Source of the DNA: Blastocatellia bacterium
GTDB taxonomy: Bacteria > Acidobacteriota > Blastocatellia > HR10
Reading direction: 5' to 3'
DNA: 64,000 nt
Assembly: GCA_025055075.1 (NCBI GenBank)
Contig: JANWYV010000016.1
Span: 1 to 64,000 of the forward strand
In this document: positions 44,782 to 55,588 of the stretch, piece after piece
Position numbering within the stretch: position 1 is the stretch's first letter
Layout of the letters: each line of letters opens with the position of its first letter
Position numbers and translations under genes: made by a program
Notes under the pieces: generated by a model
Told to the model about the DNA's origin: nothing
The model's input: only the letters and a program-made list of their open reading frames with translations
Database searches by the model: none

Positions 44782-45798
44782 TCACGATCGAGAATGCGAC
44801 CCGGCGAGCGAACGCCGCCCATAGGCGATGTACACCATCGCGCCGGGGAGGCTGGCGAGGACGACCACCGCAAACCACAGTAGCGCTAGCAACAAGCTCG
44901 CTTCGCGCGTCACTCCCAATGAGGAGAAGAAGAGGACGAAGGCATACTCGCGCACGCCGAGGCCATACATCGTGATCGGGAGCATGCTGAGCAGCGAGAT
45001 GATCGGAATGAAAACGCAAAAAGCGAGAAAATCAAGCGCGAGGCCAAGCGCTCGCGCGTTCGCATAATTGAGGCCGATGAGCATCAGGTGGAAGACGAGC
45101 GACACCCCGACGGCCTTCCCGAGCGTGAGCGGAGCGGACCGATAGGCACGGAGCGCGACATGCGCCCGGTCCACCAGCACGACGAGTGGCATCCACCGGA
45201 CGGCGGAGAAGAAACGATTCAGAAAACGGTACGAGACGTCGGCGAAGAGCACGAGGTTGAGGATGACATAAAGAAGCAGCCCCCCGAGAAGCAGGATGAC
45301 TAAAGGGCGATCGGCGAATTCCACGCGACCGACGGCGGCGGCCACAAGCGCCACAAGCAGCAGCGCGCCGAGCCCCGTATTTCGATCCATGAACACGGAG
45401 GCGAGCGCGCGCACTGAATCTCGTGTCTCGCGCGCCAGATAGTAGGCTTTCACGGCATCCCCTCCGATGACCGTCGGCAAGAAGAAATTGAAGAACATGC
45501 CGAGGAAATAGAGTGCAACGAGCTGTCCGTAGGAGGCGGAGATGCCTATGGGCGTCGTGAGGATTTTCCATCGGAAGGCACTCAAAAGTTGGCCGCCAAT
45601 GTACAGAATCAGCGCGATGGTGAAAAACTCCAGGCGGACTCCAGCGAGCGTACTGAGCATCTGCCCGAGATCTATGCGTTGCAAGAGGATCCACAGGAGG
45701 AGCGCGCTGACCGCTCCCTTCGCCCCAAGGGGTAACCATCTCCGCCTCTGATGTTCCCGCGAAGCCCAGAAGGCGCGCGGCTCGACCCGACGATCCAC
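44782..45798 (-). CDS. Lysylphosphatidylglycerol synthase TM region / UPF0104 family (flippase-like)
   Basis: A 338-residue inner-membrane protein with about eight TM helices. The family marks are FRWKILTTPIGISASYGQLV, FLGMFFNFFLPTVIGGDAVKAYYL and LPITMYGLGVREYAFVLFFSSLGV. Relatives include the flippase domain of MprF and AglD-like glycolipid proteins, moving or building lipid-linked molecules across the inner membrane. No synthase domain is attached. Lone gene on the minus strand. Confidence 0.88.
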   Translation of the reverse strand: MDRRVEPRAFWASREHQRRRWLPLGAKGAVSALLLWILLQRIDLGQMLSTLAGVRLEFFTIALILYIGGQLLSAFRWKILTTPIGISASYGQLVALYFLGMFFNFFLPTVIGGDAVKAYYLARETRDSVRALASVFMDRNTGLGALLLVALVAAAVGRVEFADRPLVILLLGGLLLYVILNLVLFADVSYRFLNRFFSAVRWMPLVVLVDRAHVALRAYRSAPLTLGKAVGVSLVFHLMLIGLNYANARALGLALDFLAFCVFIPIISLLSMLPITMYGLGVREYAFVLFFSSLGVTREASLLLALLWFAVVVLASLPGAMVYIAYGRRSLAGSHSRS

Positions 45799-45991
45799 GA
45801 TGACTCGCCTCCACTGCTGACCGAATCATTGTGCACGATCCCTCGTCGCTTGAAAAGCCAAGTTCTCTTTCGCTTGTGCCTCCCATCGACTCGTCATTGA
45901 GTGCCTTCCTCAGATACACTTTGTGAAGGAACCCCTCGCGCCGAACCAGCGGTCGAGGGATTTCCCAAGCGATTCGAGGTGCCGTGCGAAC

Positions 45992-46564
45992 ATGACTCCG
46001 ATTTTCCAATTCTGGTTTTGGACCAGCTTGGTGGCGTGCGGTGTGATGGAACTTCTCGTCTCCCGCCTCCCCCTCGGGCCGAGGAGTCAACGGGACCGCC
46101 ATTCGCTCCTTTGGCTGGGGATCGTCCAAGCTGTGGGCATCCCATTTGTGGCGCTCACGACGGCGAGTGCCCCCGAGATCTTCTGCCGCTTGCTCTTCGA
46201 CGGCGTGGGCAACGTCCTTGGTGGGATCATAGCTGCAACGGGGATTTTCATCCGCTGGCGGGCGAAGCGAACCCTCGGACGCTTCTTCACAGCGCGCGTG
46301 GCGATCCTGCCCGAGCATCGACTTGTCGAACACGGCCCCTATCGCTACGTGCGGCACCCGGGTTATTTGGGGATTCTGCTCTTCTTCCTGGGCTGGCCGC
46401 TCGTGGTTGGACATGTGCTGGCCATTCCACTTGTTTGGCTTCCGACACTGGCAGTCTACCTCTACCGAATCAAGGTGGAGGAAGACGCGCTTCGCGAAGC
46501 CTTCGGCGCGCTCTATCGCGACTATGAGCGGCGGACAGCGCGATTGCTCCCCTTCCTCTGGTGA
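45992..46564 (+). CDS. Isoprenylcysteine carboxyl methyltransferase (ICMT)-family protein
   Basis: A 190-residue integral membrane protein with about five TM helices. The C-terminal part has the family core LVEHGPYRYVRHPGYLGIL and YRIKVEEDALREAFGALYRDY, which form the SAM and acceptor sites in Ste14-like/PEMT enzymes. Bacterial members methylate varied small lipids, so the natural substrate is unknown. Start 45992 has GAGGTG at rather long spacing; a GTG at 45923 is an alternative. It converges on bamA with only two bases between stops. Confidence 0.83.
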   Translation: MTPIFQFWFWTSLVACGVMELLVSRLPLGPRSQRDRHSLLWLGIVQAVGIPFVALTTASAPEIFCRLLFDGVGNVLGGIIAATGIFIRWRAKRTLGRFFTARVAILPEHRLVEHGPYRYVRHPGYLGILLFFLGWPLVVGHVLAIPLVWLPTLAVYLYRIKVEEDALREAFGALYRDYERRTARLLPFLW

Positions 46565-46566
46565 CG

Positions 46567-49500
46567 TCAGAACGTGCGCCCAATGCTGAAGCGGAAGACG
46601 GACTTCTCCTCGAAGAAGATTTGATTCGGCCCGGGCGTCGTTTTCGCATTCGGGTTATACGCCCAGATGAAGCGGAAGGGGATATTGACGACAGGCATCT
46701 GGAACCGAAACTCAATGCCGAGCGAGGCGCGATAGTCCCGAAGCCCGCGCAATCCGCGAGCGCCCTCCGAGAGCAGGATCTCGCTCCTCGTGTTCCCAAG
46801 CCCACGAATCTTCACTTGTGTGAACCCATCGGGCACCTCGTTCGGCAATTTCCCCTGAGCACGCTGCGCGATCCGCACCTCCTCTGGAGTCGCCAAGAAT
46901 CCGTTCGGGTTGAGCAGGATTTGCTCGAACGAGGCCAGCTCCGTGAGCAATTGATGGCCCAAGGGGATCGTCCGACGGCTGGCGACAAATAAGGGGCTGA
47001 TGAATTGCGGAAGCGGCGTGCTGACGATCTGCTGATTGGCGTATCTCTTCAGGTTGAAAGCCGATCCGATGTCGAAGAAGGCAGCGACCGAGAACGGTCC
47101 AGCGAGCGGAATACGATACTCGAAGTTGTAAAGGAGTTGCGTGTCCCCACCCACAGGGACGAGCGTGCGCGTCAGGAGTTCGTCGGTGAAGACGAATTTC
47201 TCCAGGACGCTCTGTCGAATGAAGGGGCGCTGCGCCGGAGCCGGCGCCGTGTCCGGAACGACCGGAAGCGTCCGCGTCGTCTTGAACGGATCGGGATCGT
47301 CGGCGAAGATCGCTTCGACGTTTCGCGAGGTGAAGCGCTGCGACACAGGGACGACGGGAGAGACCGAGCGGATGCCGAATCCGCGGATCGAGTCCTCTCC
47401 GCCGAGGAAGAATCGGCTGAAGATGGGGATCCCGCCGACGAAGGCCAAGGAATTGGAATCAAACGGCGCGCCATAGTTCGTGATATGGGAAGCTAGCGCG
47501 CGCATGCCGATGACCGTGTCTTTTCCGAGGAACTTGATCCCCGTCGGACGGAAGTACTTGAACTCGACGGTCGGCTGAATGAGGCGGACGTTGCCCCCCA
47601 AGAACCCGCCGCTGATGCCGAGCGAGATATAGAGGCTCTTGCCGGACGTCGGATCAATGGGATGGTTGAGGGTGTTATAAGTGAACGATGGCACGAGCAT
47701 GCTCGTGCGGATATTCGGCTGACGGAATGTGACCGGGATGTCGTTGTTCGGATCAGCATCGCGATTGACGGGCGGATCCTCGATCGAATTCGCGCTGTAA
47801 GAATACGAGAGACCGACGCGCGAGAATTGCCCGAAGCGCCACCATCGCTTGGTGAGCGTGATCAGTGGCGTGCTCATGAAGATGCTGAACCCCGCCGTCT
47901 TATCCTTGAAGAGGGATTCCCCGCGCAACCCGAAGAGCCCGGGGCTCAGGAATCCTCCACTCAAGATCCCCAGACCGCCGCCGAAGAAGTCATAGCTGCG
48001 GGCGAAGATGCTGAACCCGAGAGAGACGTTTCGATCCAGGACGTACGGCTCGGTGAAGGAGAAGAGGAAATAGCGCATGAGATTCCCCTGCGCGAGGCTG
48101 AACGTAAGGGACTCGCCATATCCAAAGAGGTTGTTCGTCGAGTAATCAATCCCGATGTAGCTTCCGCCGATGCCGCTCGCCCCTCCCGTGAATTGGATCT
48201 GATTCCGGCCTTTCTCCTTCACGTTCAGCTCGATGTCGAGCAAGCCCTCGCGGTCATTGGTGCGGAAGGTGGCATGTTCCTCCTTGATCTCCTCGAAATA
48301 ACCGAGCTGATTGAGCCGCAACAGGCTCTGCTTCCAGAGATACTGATTGAAGACCTCGCCTTCGGAGACGAGCATCTCGCGGCGCAGGACCTTATCGCGC
48401 GTGTTCGTGTTGCCGGTGAACTCCAACCGATTGAGGATGAACTGACGGCCCTCCTCGATCTCGATGGTGAAATCGGCGATCCCCTTCTTCGGATCATCGG
48501 GATCGTCGCGCAACTCGTGGCGAGGATGCGCCACCATCTGGATATAGCCATTCGCCCCGTAGAGATCCTTGAGGGTCTCGAAGACGCCCTTTTGGATGAC
48601 CGTCGAGCGCACGATGTCTCCGGTCTTCAAGCCGATGATGCGGAGGATTTGCTCGTCGGTATAGAGCGTGTTCCCCTCGACCTCGATCTTCCCGAACCGA
48701 TATTGCTTGCCCTCGCTGATCGGGATCGTGATCTTCAACCCTCGTTTCGGCTTGCGGAAGAGCGGCAGGGGGATGCCGCTGCCTTGGGTGATCATCTCGA
48801 CCTTCGGCTCGCCGATCTGTGCATCAATGTAGCCGTTGTCGGCCAGCACGAAGAAGCGGGTCCGTTCGAGGCTGCGCTTGAGGGCCTCGGGATGATAGAT
48901 GTCGCGCGAGGTGAAGCGGGTGAGGAAGCTCGCCTGACGGACCTCCTTCATCGCCTTGCGGAGTTTCTTGTCAGAGAAGACCGTGTTCCCCTCGAACTCG
49001 ATCTTGACGACGCGCACGCGCGGCCCCTCGTTGATCTTGAAGGTCACGGCGACGGCGGCTGTCGAAAGCTCTTCGACCTCGATGTCCACGGTCGCTTCGG
49101 GCTTCCCTTTCTCGGCGAGCAGATCCTTGAGGACGCGCCGGGCGACCTGTCCCCGAGCCGGGTCCCACATCGCCTCCTTACTCACGCCCACGCGCCGCTC
49201 CCGAAAGCGTTGCAGCACATCGCTCTCTTGCACCGACTTCAAGCCGACGAACTTCAGGTCGCGGATGATCGGATTCTCCTCGACCTCGAACGTGACGATC
49301 TTTCCCCCCTCGGGACCATCCTGCACGTAGACGCGAATGTTGCGGAAGAGGTTCTGCGCCCAGAGCGCTTGAAGATCGCGCTCGATCTGGGCGGGATTAT
49401 AAGGATCGCCCCGACGGGTCTGGATGTAGTAACGGATCGAATCGGCCGTCAGGCGGCGATTCCCGCGAATCAGGACGTCCTCGACCGTCACCTGCGAACG

Positions 49501-49572
49501 GGCGAGTCCAGAGGTGCCCACGCTCGCGATAAGTGACCAAGCGCCGAGAACGGCAATGAGGGATCGCCTCAT
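46567..49572 (-). CDS. bamA: Outer membrane protein assembly factor BamA
   Basis: The central subunit of the beta-barrel assembly machinery. The 1001-residue protein has a signal peptide (cleavage after about residue 26), five POTRA-type repeats over about 28-420 (VEDVLIRGNRRLTADSIRYY, VVKIEFEGNTVFSDKKL, RFGKIEVEGNTLYTDEQIL, LNRLEFTGNTNTRDKVLR) and a C-terminal 16-strand barrel with a substantial extra loop region around 600-800. SEDSIRGF-like GGEDSIRGFGIRS is the conserved loop-6 VRGF/Y variant. The C-terminal residue is Phe (FRFSIGRTF). ATG has AGGAGGAGC upstream. It follows clpC by 125 bases on the same strand and ends the envelope cluster. Confidence 0.96.
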   Translation of the reverse strand: MRRSLIAVLGAWSLIASVGTSGLARSQVTVEDVLIRGNRRLTADSIRYYIQTRRGDPYNPAQIERDLQALWAQNLFRNIRVYVQDGPEGGKIVTFEVEENPIIRDLKFVGLKSVQESDVLQRFRERRVGVSKEAMWDPARGQVARRVLKDLLAEKGKPEATVDIEVEELSTAAVAVTFKINEGPRVRVVKIEFEGNTVFSDKKLRKAMKEVRQASFLTRFTSRDIYHPEALKRSLERTRFFVLADNGYIDAQIGEPKVEMITQGSGIPLPLFRKPKRGLKITIPISEGKQYRFGKIEVEGNTLYTDEQILRIIGLKTGDIVRSTVIQKGVFETLKDLYGANGYIQMVAHPRHELRDDPDDPKKGIADFTIEIEEGRQFILNRLEFTGNTNTRDKVLRREMLVSEGEVFNQYLWKQSLLRLNQLGYFEEIKEEHATFRTNDREGLLDIELNVKEKGRNQIQFTGGASGIGGSYIGIDYSTNNLFGYGESLTFSLAQGNLMRYFLFSFTEPYVLDRNVSLGFSIFARSYDFFGGGLGILSGGFLSPGLFGLRGESLFKDKTAGFSIFMSTPLITLTKRWWRFGQFSRVGLSYSYSANSIEDPPVNRDADPNNDIPVTFRQPNIRTSMLVPSFTYNTLNHPIDPTSGKSLYISLGISGGFLGGNVRLIQPTVEFKYFRPTGIKFLGKDTVIGMRALASHITNYGAPFDSNSLAFVGGIPIFSRFFLGGEDSIRGFGIRSVSPVVPVSQRFTSRNVEAIFADDPDPFKTTRTLPVVPDTAPAPAQRPFIRQSVLEKFVFTDELLTRTLVPVGGDTQLLYNFEYRIPLAGPFSVAAFFDIGSAFNLKRYANQQIVSTPLPQFISPLFVASRRTIPLGHQLLTELASFEQILLNPNGFLATPEEVRIAQRAQGKLPNEVPDGFTQVKIRGLGNTRSEILLSEGARGLRGLRDYRASLGIEFRFQMPVVNIPFRFIWAYNPNAKTTPGPNQIFFEEKSVFRFSIGRTF

Positions 49573-49697
49573 AACGCTCCTCCTGCTCTCACGGCTTACG
49601 CCATGCGCGGATCCCGAGAATCAAAGAAGCCGGACTTGCGCTCCCCTCTCGTGCGATCCGCGGCATCCGGCCTCACGAGAACGCCTCGCCGAACCCT

Positions 49698-52073
49698 TCA
49701 TCGCACGAGCACCGCATCGTCCGGCTTTTCGACAGATGCCGGCCGATAGGCCAGCGAATCCCCTTCGAGATAGACTTCCACGACCGAGCCCGGACCGAAG
49801 TGTCTCCGGATGATGGCTTCCGAGAGCGGATCCTCCACGTATTTCTGCAAGGCGCGTCGCAGGGGTCGCGCGCCGAAGGTGCGATCCGAACACGTCTTCT
49901 GAACGATCCACTGCTTCGCCTCATCGGTCAGGCGGATCTCGATGCCCACATGCGCCATCGTGCGATTCAATTGCGAGACGAGCAGGTCCACGATCTTCAG
50001 CAAGTCCTCATCCGTGAGCGGATCGAAGATGATGATTTCGTCGAGCCGATTGAGGAATTCGGGATTGAACGTCTGCCGGACAGCATGCATGACTTCCTCT
50101 TCGATCTTCGCCTGCGCCTGATCGGGCGTAGCTTGGAAGCCCACATGACCGCGCTTCTGGATGAAGCGGGCGCCGATATTCGACGTCATGATGATGATGG
50201 CGTTTTTGAAATCCACCGTATTGCCGAGGCTATCGGTGAGATGCCCGTCCTCCAACACCTGCAGGAGGATATTGAAGATGTCCGGATGCGCCTTCTCGAT
50301 CTCATCGAGCAGGATCACGCAATAGGGATTCCGCTTGACGCGCTCGGTGAGCTGTCCGCCCTCCTCATGGCCGACATATCCAGGCGGCGATCCGATGAGT
50401 TTGGAGACCGAGTGCTTCTCCATGAACTCCGACATGTCGAAGCGGATCAAAGCGCGTTCGCTGCCAAAGAGGAACTCGGCCAGAGTGCGCGCGACTTCGG
50501 TCTTGCCGACGCCCGTGGGGCCGAGGAAGAGGAAACTGCCAACCGGACGATTCGGATTCTTCAATCCCGCGCGCGAGCGCCGGATGGCGCGGGCCACGGC
50601 CGAGATGGCCTTGTCTTGGCTGACGACGCGCTTGTGCAGCTCCTCCTCGATCCGAAGCAGCTTCTGTTGCTCCTCCTCCTTGATCGAGGTCACTGGGATG
50701 CCCGTCCACCGCGAGATGACATCCTCGACGTCCTCGCGCACAACGTCAACAACGGGCTCATCCTCCAGGAGGTCGGGCTCCCATTCGTCCGTGTAGAATC
50801 GCGAACGGGAGCGGAAGAGGAAGTGACCGATGTCCGAGGAAGAGCCGCGCGATCGCCGATTCATGAGCGCCGCGGCCTGTCGCAGCTTCACGCGGGCTCC
50901 GGCCTCATCCAAAACGTCAATCGCCTTATCGGGGAGGAAACGATCGGTGATGTACCGATTCGAGTAGTAGACGGCCGCCCAAATGGCTTCCTCCGTGTAG
51001 CGGACGCGGTGATAGGCCTCATAGCGATCCTTGATGCCCATGAGGATGCGGATTGTCTCTTCCTCGGTGGGCGGCGCGACCTTCACGGCTTGGAAGCGGC
51101 GCTCCAGCGAGCGATCCTTTTCGATCGTTCGTCGGAATTCGGCCGGCGTCGTCGCACCGATGCATTGAATCTCCCCACGCGAGAGCGCCGGTTTGAGAAT
51201 ATTCGCCGCATCGAGGGAACCTTCAGCACTGCCAGCTCCCACGAGCGTATGCAATTCATCAATGAAGACGATGTACTGCGGGTTCTCGATCAACTCGCGC
51301 ATGATGGCCTTCAGGCGCTCCTCGAACTGCCCCCGATATTTCGTCCCGGCGACGATGAGGCTGAGATCGAGGGCGACGATCCGCTTATTCCGAAGGAATG
51401 GGGGCACGTCTCCGGCCACGATCCGTTGTGCGAGCCCCTCGACGATAGCCGTTTTACCGACCCCCGGCTCGCCGATCAAGCAAGGATTGTTCTTCGTCCG
51501 GCGACAGAGGATTTGGATGACGCGCTCCAGCTCGGCTTCGCGTCCGATCAAGGGGTCAAGCTTATCGGCCAGGGCCATCTCCGTCAGGTCGCGACTGAAT
51601 TCGGCCAGATGGGGCGTCTCCTTCTTAGTCTGTTGCAGGCGCTCGACGCTGCTGCGCATCAGCTCTTCGCGCACATGCTGCAAGCGCAGCCCGCGCTCGT
51701 AGAGCAACTCGGCCGCTAAACTGCTCTCCTCTCGCAGAATGCCCAGCAACAGATGTTCCGTCCCCACATACCGATGGCCCAAGCGCTCCGATTCCTCATC
51801 GGCATATTTCAAGACGCGCCGAGCCTCCTGACTGAGGGGCAAATCCACTGACGAAGTCGAAACCTTCTCCCGCACGACGGATCGGCTCTCGATCTCCTTC
51901 CGAATCGCCTCCACGGCCGAGGATGACCGCAAGAACCGCGCTGCCAACGTCTTATCCTCTCGGAGCAGTCCCAACAAGATATGCTCGGCTTCGATGGCCG
52001 AGGCCCCCATCTGGCTGGCTTCGTAGCGGGCGAAGAAGATGGCGCGTCGCGCTTTTTCCGTATATCGTTCAAA
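49698..52073 (-). CDS. clpC: ClpC-type AAA+ ATPase
   Basis: A 791-residue Hsp100 unfoldase that feeds proteins to ClpP. It has an N-terminal Clp_N repeat pair ([19 protein letters not shown]..., [18 protein letters not shown]-like), AAA1 with [16 protein letters not shown], and AAA2 with [18 protein letters not shown], plus DEADB-type Walker B motifs ([20 protein letters not shown]). In the space where ClpC normally has the UVR motif it shows an unusual Ser/Arg-rich [20 protein letters not shown] segment, so UVR is missing or diverged. Start 52073 has GAGGGGGCG upstream. It lies between lolD and bamA. Confidence 0.93.
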   Translation of the reverse strand, partial: FERYTEKARRAIFFARYEASQMGASAIEAEHILLGLLREDKTLAARFLRSSSAVEAIRKEIESRSVVREKVSTSSVDLPLSQEARRVLKYADEESERLGHRYVGTEHLLLGILREESSLAAELLYERGLRLQHVREELMRSSVERLQQTKKETPHLAEFSRDLTEMALADKLDPLIGREAELERVIQILCRRTKNNPCLIGEPGVGKTAIVEGLAQRIVAGDVPPFLRNKRIVALDLSLIVAGTKYRGQFEERLKAIMRELIENPQYIVFIDELHTLVGAGSAEGSLDAANILKPALSRGEIQCIGATTPAEFRRTIEKDRSLERRFQAVKVAPPTEEETIRILMGIKDRYEAYHRVRYTEEAIWAAVYYSNRYITDRFLPDKAIDVLDEAGARVKLRQAAALMNRRSRGSSSDIGHFLFRSRSRFYTDEWEPDLLEDEPVVDVVREDVEDVISRWTGIPVTSIKEEEQQKLLRIEEELHKRVVSQDKAISAVARAIRRSRAGLKNPNRPVGSFLFLGPTGVGKTEVARTLAEFLFGSERALIRFDMSEFMEKHSVSKLIGSPPGYVGHEEGGQLTERVKRNPYCVILLDEIEKAHPDIFNILLQVLEDGHLTDSLGNTVDFKNAIIIMTSNIGARFIQKRGHVGFQATPDQAQAKIEEEVMHAVRQTFNPEFLNRLDEIIIFDPLTDEDLLKIVDLLVSQLNRTMAHVGIEIRLTDEAKQWIVQKTCSDRTFGARPLRRALQKYVEDPLSEAIIRRHFGPGSVVEVYLEGDSLAYRPASVEKPDDAVLVR

Positions 52074-52093
52074 CATCGCCCCCTCGCTTTCGC

Positions 52094-52825
52094 TCAAAAT
52101 TCCTCTCGCAACGTCCCGTCATGTAAGTGTAGCACGCGATCACAGCGACGGGCTATAGATTCGTTGTGAGTGGCGATGATCGCCGTCAACTGTCGGGCCC
52201 GATGCAGGTCTTGAAGCAGCGCGAACACAAGGGCTCCAGTTCGAACATCGAGGTTTCCCGTGGGTTCGTCCGCCAGCAGCAGACGCGGCTCATGGACGAG
52301 CGCCCGCGCCAAGGCGACCCGCTGTTGCTCCCCTCCGGAGAGTTGCGCGGGCCTATGCGCGAGCCGATGCCCCAATCCCACCTGCTCCAGCATCGCCGCC
52401 GCCCTCCGCGCGGCCTCCGTCCGCGTCATGCCGCCGATCAACAGCGGCAGCATCACGTTCTCAAGCGCCGTGAATTCCGGCAGCAGCCCGTGAAACTGAA
52501 AGACGAAACCGATCATCTGCTGCCGGAACCGAGCTAAATCTACCTCACTCCCAGAAAAGATGTCAAACCCCTGGAAAATCACTCGACCCGAGGTCGGGCG
52601 ATCGAGCCCACCCAGCAGATGCAGCAACGTGGATTTCCCCGAGCCCGATGCGCCGACGATGGCCACCATCTCGCCTTCGACAACGCTCAAGTCCACCCCT
52701 CGCAGTACCGGCACGGGCTCCGGTCCATCGGTGTAGGTCTTGCAGAGCCCTTCGGCACGGAGCAGAACGTGCGGACGCGCCGCGCGCCGATCGCGTTCGA
52801 TCGCTTGCGGGCGCACGTCACTCAT
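52094..52825 (-). CDS. lolD: Lipoprotein-release ABC ATPase LolD-like
   Basis: A 243-residue ABC ATPase of the LolD/MacB class. Walker [34 protein letters not shown] signature and [12 protein letters not shown] Walker B are all present. With LolC/E-type permease it would extract lipoproteins from the inner membrane. The ATG overlaps the upstream permease stop by 8 bases, giving a LolCD unit followed 20 bases later by clpC. Confidence 0.93.
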   Translation of the reverse strand: MSDVRPQAIERDRRAARPHVLLRAEGLCKTYTDGPEPVPVLRGVDLSVVEGEMVAIVGASGSGKSTLLHLLGGLDRPTSGRVIFQGFDIFSGSEVDLARFRQQMIGFVFQFHGLLPEFTALENVMLPLLIGGMTRTEAARRAAAMLEQVGLGHRLAHRPAQLSGGEQQRVALARALVHEPRLLLADEPTGNLDVRTGALVFALLQDLHRARQLTAIIATHNESIARRCDRVLHLHDGTLREEF

Positions 52826-54083
52826 ACCGCAGCCCCTCGACGGGATTCAAGCGCGCGGCTTGCCGGGCCGGATAGATCGTCGCCAGGAAGCTGATCAACA
52901 GAGCGATCCCCGCGACGATCGCCGCGTCCCCCACGCGCGGACGAAATGGCGCATAGGCGATCGAGAAGACCGTCTCCGGCAATCGAATCCATTGATACCG
53001 ATCGGCGAGCCACGATAACAAAACGCCCGCGCCGAGCCCCAGCGCCGTGCCGATCACTCCGACGAGGACGCCTTGCCAGATGAAGATGCGCATGATCGAG
53101 ATTGAGCGCGCGCCCATCGCCCGCAAGATCGAAATATCCCGCGTCTTCTCAATGACCATCATCACGAGCGATGTGATGATGTTCAACGCCGCGATGAAGA
53201 TCATCAGCGTGAGGACGACGACGACGACGATCCGCTGAATCTGCAAGGCCGCGAACACCGGTTGATTCAGCTCCTGCCAATCCGTCGTTGTGTACTCCGG
53301 CCCGGCGATCTCGCGGACGCGTCGCGCGATCTCCTTCACAGCATAGATATCCGTGACCTTCATCTGCAACACGGTGGCGGGTTGCTCCGTGCCCAGCAAC
53401 CGTCGCAACGCGTCCAAAGAGACGTAGCCCCAGGAGGAATCGTATTCGTAGAGCCCTGACGAGAAAAGGCCCACGACGCGCAGCCGTCCCAGACGGGGGA
53501 TCACGCCCAGGGGGGTCAACCTTCCATCCGGTGGGATGATCGTGAGCACATCTCCCACCTTCACGCCCAATTCTTCGGCGATGACACGCCCCAGCAGTAT
53601 GCCGGGCACTCCATCGGCTTCTTCAGCTAATCGCTCGACCGCTCCCTGAACGACGATGCCCCACACCTCGTTCGCTTCTCGTGGAGCCCCGAGGTCAACG
53701 CCTTTCAGAATGAGTCCCACGCCGTGTCCCGCGTGCGACGCGAAGACCTGTTCGTAATGCGTCGGCGCCACCGCGCGAATTCCCGGCACGCGGGCGATCT
53801 TCTCCTGCAGCTCAGCGGGAATCGCTCGGCCATCTTTCCGCAAGAGATTCAGGTGCGCTGTGCCCGCCAGCAGCTTCCCCTGAATGTCTTCATTGAATCC
53901 GTTCACGAGCGAGAGCGCGATCAGCAGCACGGCCACCCCCGCGGCGATCCCCAAGATCGCGATCAAGCTGATGACGGCGATGACCGCTTGCTTTCGCTTC
54001 GCCGTCAGATAGCGCAGGGCGATGAGCAGCTCGAACGGACGCACGCTCACGGCCTCCCGCACCGCTTCAATGACCGATCGCAT
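52818..54083 (-). CDS. Lipoprotein-release ABC permease LolC/LolE-like
   Basis: A 421-residue permease with one N-terminal TM helix (about residues 32-58), a large periplasmic MacB-core domain, and three C-terminal TMs of the FtsX/LolE type ([60 protein letters not shown]). The [13 protein letters not shown] end is a family mark. Only one permease gene is present, so the transporter may be a homodimer (LolF-like) rather than LolC+LolE. Start 54083 has GGAGGA at good spacing. It is 24 bases after glgC and overlaps lolD. Confidence 0.92.
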   Translation of the reverse strand: MRSVIEAVREAVSVRPFELLIALRYLTAKRKQAVIAVISLIAILGIAAGVAVLLIALSLVNGFNEDIQGKLLAGTAHLNLLRKDGRAIPAELQEKIARVPGIRAVAPTHYEQVFASHAGHGVGLILKGVDLGAPREANEVWGIVVQGAVERLAEEADGVPGILLGRVIAEELGVKVGDVLTIIPPDGRLTPLGVIPRLGRLRVVGLFSSGLYEYDSSWGYVSLDALRRLLGTEQPATVLQMKVTDIYAVKEIARRVREIAGPEYTTTDWQELNQPVFAALQIQRIVVVVVLTLMIFIAALNIITSLVMMVIEKTRDISILRAMGARSISIMRIFIWQGVLVGVIGTALGLGAGVLLSWLADRYQWIRLPETVFSIAYAPFRPRVGDAAIVAGIALLISFLATIYPARQAARLNPVEGLRYE

Positions 54084-54107
54084 GCTCATTCCTCCACTGG
54101 CGCGCCC

Positions 54108-55397
54108 TCAGATGACCGTCCCGTCCGGGATGATGGCATGGCGAGGGATGACGACGATCCCGTCCCGGATGTACCAATTCTCGCCATCGGCGTGCTGCCG
54201 TCCTTCCACGTTCACGATCCGGACATTGGCCCCGATGCGCGCGTTCTTGTCAATGATCGCGCCCACGATCTCCGCGTTCTCGCCGATCCCCACAATGGGA
54301 ATGCCCCGCGCGCGATCGGCCTCCATCTCCTCGAGCGTCTGGTAGAAATCCGCCCCCATGACGATCGTGCGCACGAGCCGTGCGCCTCGCTCGATGCGCG
54401 ATCGGACGCCGATGACGCAGTGGATCAATTCCGCCCCGTTGAGGATGGAGCCGTCGGCGATGAGGCAATCGTGAATGCGACATTCTCGAATCTTAGCCGG
54501 TGGCAGATAGCGCGGATGCGTGTAAATCGGCGCATCCGGATCATAGAGGTTGAATTTCGGAAGTGGAAGGGTCAGGCCGATGTTCGCCTCATAGAACGCG
54601 CGGATCGTGCCGATGTCCTCCCAGTAGCCATCGAAGAGATATGCCTGAACGTGATAGCGCTGGATCGCCGCGGGAATGATCTCGCGTCCGAAATCCACGT
54701 ACTGCGGATACTCATCGAGCAAGGTCCTGAGCACCGACTTGCGAAACACGTAAATCCCCATCGAGGCCAGATACGGACGGCGCACGGCCTCTTCAGGTGC
54801 GAGGCCAATCCGCGCCGTATCGGTGCGCATCTCTTGGAGAGCTGTGCCTTTTGGCTTCTCGCGGAACTCGATGACTCGTCCCCGATCGTCAATCTTCATG
54901 AGCCCGAACTCCGATGCGCGCTCTTCTTCGACGGCGACGACCGAGAGCGTGACATCCGCTCGCGTTCGCTCATGATGAGCGATGAAATCCCGGTAATCCA
55001 TCCGATAGAGGTGGTCGCCGGCCAAGATCAAATATGTCTCCGCGCGCCATTGCTCGAAATGGCGCCAGCCACGACGCACAGCGTCGGCCGTCCCTTGAAA
55101 CCAATTCCGGTTCTCCAGCGTCTGCTCGGCCGCCAAAATATCCACGAAGCCCTCGGTGAACGGCCCGAATTGATACGTTCGCGAGATATGCCGATTGAGC
55201 GAGGCGGAATTGAACTGCGTGAGGACGTAAATACGCGTGATCCCCGAATTGATGCAATTGCTCACGGAGATGTCCACCAAGCGATACTTCCCAGCTAGGG
55301 GGACCGCCGGTTTGGCCCGATCTTTGGTGAGCGGAAAGAGCCGCGTCCCCTGTCCTCCACCGAGGATGATCGCTAAGACATCGTCTCGACGCGCCAT
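54108..55397 (-). CDS. glgC: Glucose-1-phosphate adenylyltransferase
   Basis: Makes ADP-glucose for glycogen or related alpha-glucan synthesis. The 429-residue protein starts [24 protein letters not shown], then [38 protein letters not shown] and EFREKPKG; the catalytic Asp is in the GDHLYRMDY motif. The C-terminal half has left-handed beta-helix repeats. GGGGGGAGGA precedes the ATG at 55397; an earlier start at 55457 is less likely. It is the first gene of the minus-strand run with lolC, lolD, clpC and bamA, but a functional link is not apparent. Confidence 0.95.
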   Translation of the reverse strand: MARRDDVLAIILGGGQGTRLFPLTKDRAKPAVPLAGKYRLVDISVSNCINSGITRIYVLTQFNSASLNRHISRTYQFGPFTEGFVDILAAEQTLENRNWFQGTADAVRRGWRHFEQWRAETYLILAGDHLYRMDYRDFIAHHERTRADVTLSVVAVEEERASEFGLMKIDDRGRVIEFREKPKGTALQEMRTDTARIGLAPEEAVRRPYLASMGIYVFRKSVLRTLLDEYPQYVDFGREIIPAAIQRYHVQAYLFDGYWEDIGTIRAFYEANIGLTLPLPKFNLYDPDAPIYTHPRYLPPAKIRECRIHDCLIADGSILNGAELIHCVIGVRSRIERGARLVRTIVMGADFYQTLEEMEADRARGIPIVGIGENAEIVGAIIDKNARIGANVRIVNVEGRQHADGENWYIRDGIVVIPRHAIIPDGTVI

Positions 55398-55521
55398 GGG
55401 TCCTCCCCCCGCTTCTCGCAGCGCACGCAAGCGCTCGACGTTCGTGCCATCGGGCATTTAGTGTAGTACAGCCCCCCGAGAAATCCAAGCACGCGCTCAT
55501 CCGCCCCGGCTGTTGACCGAC

Positions 55522-55564
55522 TTGACCGAATATCCGCTGATGAGCTACCCTTACGCGGCTCATC
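55522..55564 (+). promoter_or_regulatory. Promoter with operator-like inverted repeat for the ferritin-like gene
   Basis: TTGACC (55522-55527), 18 bases, TACCCT (55546-55551). GATGAGC (55539-55545) and GCTCATC (55558-55564) are perfect 7-bp arms 12 bases apart, bracketing the -10. A repressor bound here would block initiation. Confidence 0.48.
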
Positions 55565-55588
55565 GCTCATGAGAAAGGAGACCGCAGA

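Noticed and set aside
47662-49536. 624-codon plus-strand open frame antisense to bamA
   Set aside because: BamA motifs are explicit on the other strand; the antisense product has no family features.
49800-51719. 639-codon plus-strand open frame antisense to clpC
   Set aside because: Both Walker motifs of ClpC are on the minus strand; the opposite frame is a codon-bias shadow.
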